Origin: Planctomycetota bacterium
Lineage (GTDB): Bacteria; Planctomycetota; B15-G4; JADJEK01
Assembly: GCA_016795255.1 (NCBI GenBank)
Contig: JAEUIB010000290.1
Coordinates: forward strand, 1-5,964
Direction of reading: 5' to 3'
DNA length: 5,964 nucleotides
Each line of letters begins with the position of its first letter. Position 1 is the stretch's first letter. Made by a program: the position numbers and the translations under genes. The notes below the pieces were generated by a model, which worked only from the letters and a program-made list of their open reading frames with translations, did no database searches and was not told where the DNA came from. This document shows, in pieces, positions 1 to 5,610 of this stretch.

Positions 1-1
1 G

Positions 2-2542
2 CGCGCCGTCGAACGCCGCAGCTTCCTCGACCAGGAACTGCGCCCCGAGACGCTCGTGCTGCGCTTCGAGCCCGACGCGCTGCGGGACCGCCTCAGCGAG
101 CACGCGTTCGCGTTCGAGATCGACAAGGGCGCGCGCGTCCGCGCCGAGACCGTGCTGCGCGAGGGCATCGGCATCGACGTGTTCGGACCTCGCGTCGCCG
201 AAGGCGACGACGGCGCGAACTTCGACGTGTTGTCGGTCCAGGGCTTCGGCGGCGGGATCGACCACCTGCCGCAATCGGTCGAGACGTTGCGGCGTCACGT
301 CGACCAGGTCGTGCTGTTCGCCGAGAGCGACGCCGAACTCAAGCGCGTCGCGAAGCTGCTGCAAGAACGCGACCTGATGTCCGCCGCGATCGTGCTGCGC
401 CGCGGTCGGCTGCGCCACGGGTTCCAGGACCGGCAGCGCCGCGTCGCCGTGCTGAACTTCCACGAGCTGCTCGGCAAACCGCGCATCTGGCGTCCGAAGC
501 CGAAGAAGCCCGCGGTGCCGGCGCGCGCGATCTCGAACCTGCTGGAGCTGAACGAAGGCGACTACGTCGTCCACCTGACGCACGGCATCGCGCGCTATCG
601 CGGACTGATCCGCATGAAGCGCGACCTCGGCGAAGAGGACTTCCTCGTCCTCGAGTTCGACGGCGGCACGACGTACTACCTGCCGGCGGCGAAGATCGAT
701 CTCGTCCAGCGCTACATCGGCACCGGCGCCGAGGCGCCGAAGCTCGACAAGATCGGCGGCAAGTCGTGGGCGAACAAGAAGGCGAAGGTCCAGACCGCGC
801 TGCTCGAGATCGCCGATCGGCTGCTCGAGGTCCAGGCCGCGCGGGAGCTGCGCCCCGGCCTCGTGCATCGGCGCGACGACCCGTTGGTCGAGGAGTTCGA
901 GCGCTCGTTCCCGTTCGTCGACACGCCGGACCAGGCGCGCACGATGCGCGAGATCCACGCCGACTTCGACGGCGACAAGCCGATGGACCGCTTGCTGTGC
1001 GGCGACGTCGGCTTCGGCAAGACCGAGATGGCGCTGCGCGCCGCGTTCCGCGTCGTTCTCGGCGGCCGGCAGGTCGCGGTGCTCGTGCCGACGACGTTGC
1101 TCGCCGAGCAGCACTACCAGACGATCGCGTCGCGCTTCGCGAACTACCCGGTGCGAGCCGCGGTGCTGTCGCGCTTCCAATCGGCAAAGGCGCAGAAGGC
1201 GGCCGTCGAAGGCGCGCGCTCCGGCTCGATCGACATCCTGGTCGGCACGCATCGATTGCTGTCGAAGGACGTGCAGTTCAAGGACCTCGGCCTCGTCGTC
1301 ATCGACGAAGAACAGCGGTTCGGCGTCAAGGCGAAGGAAGCGCTGAAGGCGCTGCGCGCGAACGTCGACGTGCTGACGCTGACGGCGACGCCGATCCCGC
1401 GCACGCTGCACATGGCGATGGTCGGCATCCGCGCGATCTCGTCGTTGAACACGCCGCCCGCGGGACGCCGACCGGTTCGGACGGAGATCCGCCGGTTCGA
1501 CGACGACTTCGTGAAGCGCGCGATCCTCCACGAGCAGAATCGCGGCGGCCAAGTCTTCTTCGTCCACAACCGCGTCGCGCACCTCGAGCGCATCGCCGAG
1601 CGCCTGCTGAAGGTCGCGCCGTCGTGCCGCCCGGTGCTCGCGCACGGGCAGATGGACGAACGATCGCTGGAGGACGCGCTGCGCGCGTTCGCGGCCGGCG
1701 AAGCGGACGTGCTGGTCTCGACGAACATCATCGAAGCGGGCCTCGACCTGCCGCGCGCGAACACGATCTTCATCGATCGCCCCGAGATGTTCGGACTCGC
1801 CGATCTGCACCAGTTGCGGGGTCGCGTCGGGCGCTCGGACAAACAGGCGTATTGCTACCTGCTCGTCGGTGAAGGGCCACTGCCCGACGACGCGGAGCGC
1901 CGACTGAAGGCCGTCGAGGAACTGGCGCACCTCGGCGCCGGCTACGACTTGTCGATCCGCGACCTCGAGATCCGCGGCGCCGGCAACCTCGTCGGCGCCG
2001 AGCAGAGCGGCACGATCGCCGCGGTCGGTTACGACCTCTACGTCCAATTGCTGCGTCGCGCGATCCACAAGGCCAAAGGCACGCCGCCGCCGCCGGAGCC
2101 GATCGACACCGACATCGACCTTGGCGTCGACGCGTTCCTGCCGGTCGAATACGTGCCCGATTCGGCGCAGCGCATGGAGTTGCTGCGTCGGCTCGGAGCG
2201 CCGGACGGCCCGCCGTACGCGGAGATGGAAGCCGAACTGCGCGATCGTTTCGGCCGCGTGCCGAAACCCGCGCGGCAGTTGCTGACCGTGTTCGCGTTGA
2301 AGCGTCGACTGCGGGAGCTCGGAGTCCGGCGCATGCTGTACCCAGGGGGACGGTTCGTGTTCCTCGACGTCGACTCGATGAAGCGGTTCCAGAAGGAGTC
2401 GCCGTTCGCCGCGCACGAACTCGTGCCGCAGAGCGCGGCGTTGATCCATCTGCGACTGCCGGCGCAGGTGACGACGAACGAACGGATCCTCGAATGGCTC
2501 GCGGAGCGCATGCTCACGCGTCCGCAGGCGGTTCCGCGATGA
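2..2542 (+). CDS. mfd: Transcription-repair coupling factor Mfd, 5'-truncated by window edge
   Basis: Mfd is a cytoplasmic DNA translocase that displaces RNA polymerase stalled at DNA lesions and recruits UvrA for nucleotide excision repair. The frame is open from base 2, so the GTG at 56 is an internal Val and not the start. The 846 visible residues imply that about 300 N-terminal residues (most of the UvrB-like module) lie upstream, given a usual family length of 1100-1200. In order I see: the end of the UvrB-like/D3 region (to about 480); the CarD-like RNA-polymerase-interacting domain opening with NEGDYVVHLTHGIARYRG (from 551); Walker A GDVGFGKTE (1001-1027); the DEEQ box (1304-1315); TATPIPR (1382-1402); motif VI QLRGRVGRS (1811-1837); the RecG/Mfd translocation motif DLEIRGAGNLVGAEQSG (1961-2011); and the C-terminal TRCF domain (about 2110-2480). 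All ATPase motifs are intact. The stop overlaps the next start (ATGA), so the two genes are probably co-translated. Confidence 0.97.
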   Translation, partial: RAVERRSFLDQELRPETLVLRFEPDALRDRLSEHAFAFEIDKGARVRAETVLREGIGIDVFGPRVAEGDDGANFDVLSVQGFGGGIDHLPQSVETLRRHVDQVVLFAESDAELKRVAKLLQERDLMSAAIVLRRGRLRHGFQDRQRRVAVLNFHELLGKPRIWRPKPKKPAVPARAISNLLELNEGDYVVHLTHGIARYRGLIRMKRDLGEEDFLVLEFDGGTTYYLPAAKIDLVQRYIGTGAEAPKLDKIGGKSWANKKAKVQTALLEIADRLLEVQAARELRPGLVHRRDDPLVEEFERSFPFVDTPDQARTMREIHADFDGDKPMDRLLCGDVGFGKTEMALRAAFRVVLGGRQVAVLVPTTLLAEQHYQTIASRFANYPVRAAVLSRFQSAKAQKAAVEGARSGSIDILVGTHRLLSKDVQFKDLGLVVIDEEQRFGVKAKEALKALRANVDVLTLTATPIPRTLHMAMVGIRAISSLNTPPAGRRPVRTEIRRFDDDFVKRAILHEQNRGGQVFFVHNRVAHLERIAERLLKVAPSCRPVLAHGQMDERSLEDALRAFAAGEADVLVSTNIIEAGLDLPRANTIFIDRPEMFGLADLHQLRGRVGRSDKQAYCYLLVGEGPLPDDAERRLKAVEELAHLGAGYDLSIRDLEIRGAGNLVGAEQSGTIAAVGYDLYVQLLRRAIHKAKGTPPPPEPIDTDIDLGVDAFLPVEYVPDSAQRMELLRRLGAPDGPPYAEMEAELRDRFGRVPKPARQLLTVFALKRRLRELGVRRMLYPGGRFVFLDVDSMKRFQKESPFAAHELVPQSAALIHLRLPAQVTTNERILEWLAERMLTRPQAVPR

Positions 2543-3594
2543 GCCGCGCCGTCGTCACCTTCGCGATCGCGATCGTGGTCGGCGCCGTCGTCGCCGCGAC
2601 GGCGTCGCTCGCGTCCGCGCAGGAGCGCAAGCGCTACGACGCCGTCCTCGCGACGGTGAACGGCGCCGCGATCACCGAGAGCGAGGTCGACGAGTTCGCC
2701 CAGATCCTCGGCCCGAGCGCGGGACCGACCGACGCGATCCTGCGCGAGTTGGTGCTGACGCGACTCGAAGCGGACGCCGCCGCGGAAGCCGGCGTGAAGG
2801 TCCCCGACGACGTGCTGAACGACGAGATGGGCCGGCGCGCGGCGGCGCTCGGCGGCGCCGAGGCCTACAAGAAAGCGCTGGTCGCGTTCGGCCGCTCGGC
2901 CGAGCAGGACCGCGAGTTCGTCCGCAAGCGACTCGCTGCGCGCGCGTGGATCGACGCGACGGTCGGACTCGTGCCGAACTCGCCGCTGATGCGACCCGAC
3001 CTCGCGCGCTCGATGCGCGTGACGCCCGACGAGGTCCGCGCGTTCTTCGACGCGAATCGCGAGGCGATGCAGACCGCGAAGGTCCGGACCGTCGCGTACG
3101 CGGTGCTGCACGAAGGCGACTACGCGAACGACGCCGCGGCCCGATCGGCCGCGCTGGCCTTGCGCTCCGCGGTCACGCCGACGACGGACCTCGTCGCCGC
3201 CGCGAAGGCGGCCGGCATCGAGCGCTGCGGAACCTGGACGTTCCGCGGCAACGACACGCTCGGGCTGCGCGTCGAGGTCGTGCGGGCCGCGTGGGAACTG
3301 CCGCTCGGCGTCGCCGCCGAGCCGATCGACCAGGGCAAGACGCTGCTGCTCCTCCACCCGCTGGCCGAGGACGGTGGCGGCGCGATCGCGTTCGACGACG
3401 TCCAGTCGGCGATCGAGCGCCACTTGATCGCCGAGAAGCGGACGGCCGCCCGCGCCACCCTCGATCGAGCCCTCCTTCGGCGAGCGACCGTCCATCCGCA
3501 GGACCTGTTCCCCGCGGAGTCCGCCGAACCCGCTCCCCCGGCCGATCCGGCCGCCGATCCCGCCCCCGGCGCCCCCGTCGGCGAGGGGTCGTGA
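2539..3594 (+). CDS. Exported SurA/PpiC-like chaperone (SurA N-terminal domain, degenerate parvulin-like C-terminal part)
   Basis: A 351-residue protein probably secreted to the periplasm to help fold envelope proteins. Residues 1-27 form a signal peptide: a short n-region, hydrophobic core 4-24, and ASA|QE cleavage after A27. Residues 35-50 (AVLATVNGAAITESEV) match the opening of SurA/PpiC/PrsA chaperones, followed by helices typical of the SurA N-domain. RVTPDEVRAFFDANRE (160-175) is the usual linker into a parvulin domain. Residues 181-325 keep a parvulin-like pattern (strand, helix, a G.W.. turn, a final strand, then the helix FDDVQSAIERHLIAEKR). However, the first strand reads RTVAYAVLH and not the usual ARHILV type, so isomerase activity is doubtful. 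The tail 327-351 is Pro/Ala-rich. I chose the ATG at 2539 over the ATG at 2494 because it puts the signal peptide at the N-terminus, has a weak AGGCGG Shine-Dalgarno 7 nt upstream (2526-2531), and overlaps the mfd stop by ATGA. The family is fairly sure. Catalytic activity is not. Confidence 0.85.
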   Translation: MSRAVVTFAIAIVVGAVVAATASLASAQERKRYDAVLATVNGAAITESEVDEFAQILGPSAGPTDAILRELVLTRLEADAAAEAGVKVPDDVLNDEMGRRAAALGGAEAYKKALVAFGRSAEQDREFVRKRLAARAWIDATVGLVPNSPLMRPDLARSMRVTPDEVRAFFDANREAMQTAKVRTVAYAVLHEGDYANDAAARSAALALRSAVTPTTDLVAAAKAAGIERCGTWTFRGNDTLGLRVEVVRAAWELPLGVAAEPIDQGKTLLLLHPLAEDGGGAIAFDDVQSAIERHLIAEKRTAARATLDRALLRRATVHPQDLFPAESAEPAPPADPAADPAPGAPVGEGS

Positions 3595-3662
3595 CCGGCC
3601 AGGTCCGGCCCGAAGTCGCCTTGGTCTCCCGAGTTTGCATCGCCCCGGCGTCCCCCAGGTGC

Positions 3663-3690
3663 TTGCGCGAACTCGGTCGCCACCTAGAAT
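3663..3690 (+). promoter_or_regulatory. Predicted housekeeping-sigma promoter of the toroid-protein gene
   Basis: TTGCGC (3663-3668), a 16-nt spacer and TAGAAT (3685-3690, 5 of 6 matches to TATAAT) form a sigma-70-type promoter. The TA in TAGAAT is the only TA dinucleotide between the two flanking genes (3595-3811), which makes the -10 call much less ambiguous than usual in GC-rich DNA. Transcription would start near 3697 and give a leader of about 115 nt. A small inverted repeat, AGGTG (3657-3661) and CACCT (3681-3685), brackets the -35 element and touches the -10. It could be an operator, but five base pairs is weak evidence. The 68 nt between the preceding stop and the -35 contain no convincing terminator hairpin, so read-through from the mfd operon is possible. 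Confidence 0.6.
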
Positions 3691-3696
3691 CCGAAA

Positions 3697-3798
3697 ACTT
3701 CCGAACCTTCCTCCATTTGCACCGTTCGGGCAGTGACGTCGAACTCCATCTCGCCCCACATGCGGCGGCGGGACCTCGTTCGACAGCCTCTTGCTCGC
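3697..3798 (+). promoter_or_regulatory. Structured 5' leader with two predicted hairpins
   Basis: Downstream of the predicted transcription start, two stem-loops can be drawn. Hairpin 1 pairs CCGAAC (3701-3706) with GTTCGG (3724-3729) around a 17-nt loop. Hairpin 2 pairs GTCGAAC (3738-3744) with GTTCGAC (3778-3784), then across a 4x4 internal loop pairs 3749-3755 with 3767-3773 (seven pairs, one G-U) under an 11-nt apical loop. Loop 1 contains CCTCC (3710-3714), part of which could pair with the GGAG of the ribosome binding site (3800-3803), so translational control is conceivable. I do not recognise a known riboswitch class. The folds were drawn by eye, and short inverted repeats are common in GC-rich DNA. 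Confidence 0.35.
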
Positions 3799-3803
3799 GG
3801 GAG
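3799..3803 (+). promoter_or_regulatory. Ribosome binding site deciding the ATG at 3812
   Basis: GGGAG lies 8 nt before the ATG at 3812, a good Shine-Dalgarno distance. The AGGA directly against the ATG (3808-3811) is too close to serve. This site excludes the in-frame TTG at 3791, which lies upstream of it. Confidence 0.65.
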
Positions 3804-3811
3804 ACTCAGGA

Positions 3812-5359
3812 ATGAGCGAAGCACAGATCCCCGTCCCTCAACTCCAGGCGACGCGGGCCCATCCGGGCCTCGAAGAGCAATCCTTCGAGGACGCGTTGCG
3901 CGAACAGATGCGCAAGGCGCCCTGGCTGATGGTGTCGATCGGCGTCCACGTGCTGATCGGCCTGATCATGAGCCAGTTCATGACCGGGACGGTGAAGATC
4001 AAGAAAGAGACGCTGTCGATCCAGGCCAAGATGGCCGACGAAGAGATCGACCCGATCGAGCCGGAGAAGCCGCCGGAGCCGGAAGAGCAGAAGCCGGAAG
4101 AGACCGAGACCGAGGTCGACGATCCGATCGTGCAAGAAGACGTGGTCGAGACCGAAGAGGTCGCGGACACCACCAACGATCAACCGTTGTCCGACGCGCC
4201 GTTCGAGGGCAAGGGCAAGAACGACGTGCTCGGCGTCGGCGGTGGCGCCGGTGGCCGCTCGGGCGGCAAGTACGGTCGCCGTGGCGGTGGCAAGGGCGGC
4301 GGCAAGGCCTCGCAGAAGGCGGTCGACGCCGGTCTGGAATGGCTGAAGCGCCACCAGAACGAGAAGGGCTACTGGTCCGCCGACGGCTTCTCGCAGATGT
4401 GCACGACGAACAAGTGCGACGGCGAAGGTGAGCAGATGCACAGCGTCGGCGTCACCGGCCTCGCGCTGCTCGCGTTCCTCGGCGCCGGCAACACCGTCAA
4501 CAACGGCAAGTACAAGAACGTCGTCAAGAAGGGCCTGAAGTACCTGGTCGACATCCAGGACCAGGAGACGGGCTGCTTCGGCGAGGTCAACTCGCACCAG
4601 GCGTTCCTGTACGACCACGCGCTCGCGACGCTCGCGGTCACCGAGGGCTACGGCCTGTCGAAGTGGCCGATCCTGAAGGACCCGGCGCAGAAGGGCGTGC
4701 GCTTCATCCAGCAGGCGCGCAACCCGTACAAGGCGTGGCGCTACGCGTATCCGCCGGACGGTCAGAACGACGTGTCGGTCACCGGATGGATGGTCATGGT
4801 GCTGAAGTCCGCCGAGGACTTCGGCCTCCAGGTCGACCACGCGGCGGTCGATGGCGCCAAGATGTTCATCGACGAGATGACCGACGAGAACTCGTGGCGC
4901 ACCGGGTACATCCAGAAGGGTGGCTACTCCGCGCGCGAACCCGGCATGGCCGAGCGTTGGCCGGAGCAGAAGACCGAAGCCATGACCGCGGTCGGCATGC
5001 TGTGCCGCGTGTTCACGGGCGAGGACACCGAGAAGAGCCCCGCGCTGCGCGGTGGCGCCGACCTGCTGCGCAAGCAGCTCCCGACCTGGGACGAGAAGGA
5101 AGGCACCATCGATTACTACTACTGGTATTACGGCTCGTACGCGATGTTCCAGATGGCCGGGCAGGACTGGGACAAGTGGCAGGTGAAGATGCTCGACGCC
5201 GTAGTCAAGACGCAGCGCCAGGATGGCTGCGAAACCGGCTCGTGGGATCCGCAGTTCGATCCGTGGGGTCACCGCGGCGGCCGCGTGTACTCGACGGCGA
5301 TCATGACGCTGTGCCTCGAGGTCTACTACCGCTACGACAAGGTCCTCGGCTCGCGCTGA
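3812..5359 (+). CDS. TonB-like membrane-anchored protein with squalene-cyclase-type (prenyltransferase/squalene oxidase) repeat toroid
   Basis: A 515-residue protein of unknown function. Residues 1-37 are probably cytoplasmic. Residues 38-57 form one transmembrane helix starting APWLMVSIGVHV, with Ser42 and His46 spaced as the S-x3-H of the TonB helix and a preceding PW as in TonB. Residues 76-123 are acidic and proline-rich (for example EPEKPPEPEEQKPEE). Residues 141-165 are glycine-rich and basic. Residues 167-510 contain about six helical repeats of the squalene-cyclase/prenyltransferase alpha/alpha-toroid type, starting near 167, 230, 290, 343, 410 and 458. Repeat 1 has GLEWLKRHQ.EKGYW and GVTGLALLAFLGAG. 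Repeat 6 has QRQDGCETGSW and GGRVYSTAIMTLCLEVYYRY. No DxDD cyclase motif is present in the toroid, so terpene cyclisation is unlikely. An aromatic cluster, DYYYWYYGSY, lies at 434-443. Topology is inferred as N-in with a periplasmic toroid. The gene is flanked by its own promoter and hairpin terminator, and a paralogue follows. Such proteins are usually annotated in planctomycetes as repeat-containing proteins without a role (from memory). Confidence 0.9.
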   Translation: MSEAQIPVPQLQATRAHPGLEEQSFEDALREQMRKAPWLMVSIGVHVLIGLIMSQFMTGTVKIKKETLSIQAKMADEEIDPIEPEKPPEPEEQKPEETETEVDDPIVQEDVVETEEVADTTNDQPLSDAPFEGKGKNDVLGVGGGAGGRSGGKYGRRGGGKGGGKASQKAVDAGLEWLKRHQNEKGYWSADGFSQMCTTNKCDGEGEQMHSVGVTGLALLAFLGAGNTVNNGKYKNVVKKGLKYLVDIQDQETGCFGEVNSHQAFLYDHALATLAVTEGYGLSKWPILKDPAQKGVRFIQQARNPYKAWRYAYPPDGQNDVSVTGWMVMVLKSAEDFGLQVDHAAVDGAKMFIDEMTDENSWRTGYIQKGGYSAREPGMAERWPEQKTEAMTAVGMLCRVFTGEDTEKSPALRGGADLLRKQLPTWDEKEGTIDYYYWYYGSYAMFQMAGQDWDKWQVKMLDAVVKTQRQDGCETGSWDPQFDPWGHRGGRVYSTAIMTLCLEVYYRYDKVLGSR

Positions 5360-5381
5360 GCCGCGAACGAGCCTGAACGAC

Positions 5382-5424
5382 CGAAGAGGCCCGCGTCGAT
5401 CCACGATCGACGCGGGCCTCTTCG
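5382..5424 (+). terminator. Perfect 20-bp hairpin, probable transcription terminator
   Basis: Starting 22 nt after the TGA at 5357-5359, bases 5382-5401 are exactly complementary to 5405-5424 with a 3-nt loop (or 19 pairs with a 5-nt loop). The stem is GC-rich with an A/G-rich 5' foot (CGAAGAGG) and a matching CCTCTTCG on the 3' side. No run of T follows (CTTGCACC), so it is not a textbook intrinsic terminator. The perfect pairing and the position after the stop still make termination or 3'-end protection the best reading. Confidence 0.7.
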
Positions 5425-5499
5425 CTTGCACCACGCTGCGCGCGTCCGACGCGAGCCGCACACAGAACCGCTCGTTCGAGCAATTCTCGCGATCCCGCG

Positions 5500-5525
5500 T
5501 GAACCCGATGCGCGACGACCGCGTT
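5500..5525 (+). promoter_or_regulatory. Candidate ECF-sigma-type promoter of the second toroid-family gene
   Basis: TGAACC (5500-5505), a 16-nt spacer and CGTT (5522-5525) resemble extracytoplasmic-function sigma promoters (the TGAAAC-N16-CGTA/C type, with an AAC core in the -35). Because the spacer contains no TA and so no sigma-70 -10 box, an alternative sigma factor, or none, would have to be used. The match is short and the prior in GC-rich DNA is modest, so this is a hypothesis. It would give a leader of about 80 nt. Confidence 0.22.
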
Positions 5526-5598
5526 GGATCCACTCATCCAAACGGGCGCACATCGACCGCGGCGATGGGAGCACCCGAGGTTTCGAACCATCGACCTC

Positions 5599-5606
5599 AG
5601 GGAGGA
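5599..5606 (+). promoter_or_regulatory. Strong Shine-Dalgarno before the second toroid-family gene
   Basis: AGGGAGGA, with the GGAGG core at 5601-5605, lies 5 nt before the ATG at 5611 and fixes that start. ACCTC just upstream (5594-5598) can pair either with GAGGT (5577-5581) or, through CCTC (5595-5598), with GAGG (5602-5605) of the Shine-Dalgarno. The local sequence therefore allows two exclusive small hairpins, one of which hides the ribosome binding site. Confidence 0.75.
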
Positions 5607-5610
5607 CCCC

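Larger units (their letters stand above)
5425..5610 (+). other. Intergenic region between the paralogues; no gene seen
   Basis: The 186 bases between the hairpin and the next ATG hold no credible coding frame. The only forward frame, from the TTG at 5426, runs into the next gene out of phase. The whole spacer 5360-5610 lacks any TA dinucleotide, so no normal -10 box exists. Small inverted repeats occur: TTGGAT (5524-5529) with ATCCAA (5536-5541), GATCC (5491-5495) with GGATC (5526-5530), and GAGGT (5577-5581) with ACCTC (5594-5598). The first two overlap and exclude each other. None is long enough to name. Confidence 0.5.

Noticed and set aside
766..1872. Forward and reverse open frames inside mfd (for example 766-1872 + and 339-1187 -)
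   Set aside because: They lie within the motif-complete Mfd frame and their products are Arg/Ala-rich without domains.
2494..2541. Upstream ATG at 2494 as start of the chaperone gene
   Set aside because: It would add 15 residues ahead of a normal signal peptide and has no Shine-Dalgarno. The ATG at 2539 fits better.
2038..3759. 573-codon reverse-strand open frame opposite the end of mfd and the chaperone gene
   Set aside because: Arg/Gly-rich composition without motifs, spanning two well-supported forward genes and the promoter region.
3791..3811. TTG at 3791 as start of the toroid gene
   Set aside because: It lies upstream of the GGGAG ribosome binding site that serves the ATG at 3812, and the paralogue also starts with a short N-terminus.
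5222..5272. Asp471-x-Cys473 and His487 as a farnesyltransferase-beta-like zinc site
   Set aside because: In the transferases the D-x-C lies on an inner helix and the His about 60 residues later. Here D-G-C sits in the repeat turn with the His 14 residues on, so the match is probably chance.
3812..5359. Functional squalene-hopene or terpene cyclase
   Set aside because: No DxDD motif, a TonB-like N-terminal anchor with a disordered linker, and a repeat domain shorter than a typical hopene cyclase.
3806..5533. 575-codon reverse-strand open frame opposite the toroid gene
   Set aside because: It is a codon-bias shadow: low-complexity Arg/Leu/Val/Ala-rich product, no recognisable domain, and it crosses the terminator hairpin. 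The forward frame has clear domains.
5579..5598. GGTTTCGAACC, resembling a tRNA T-loop (GGTTCGAANCC on the reverse strand)
   Set aside because: Flanking bases give only two T-stem pairs, and no acceptor, D or anticodon arm can be drawn. Not a tRNA or an obvious attachment site.
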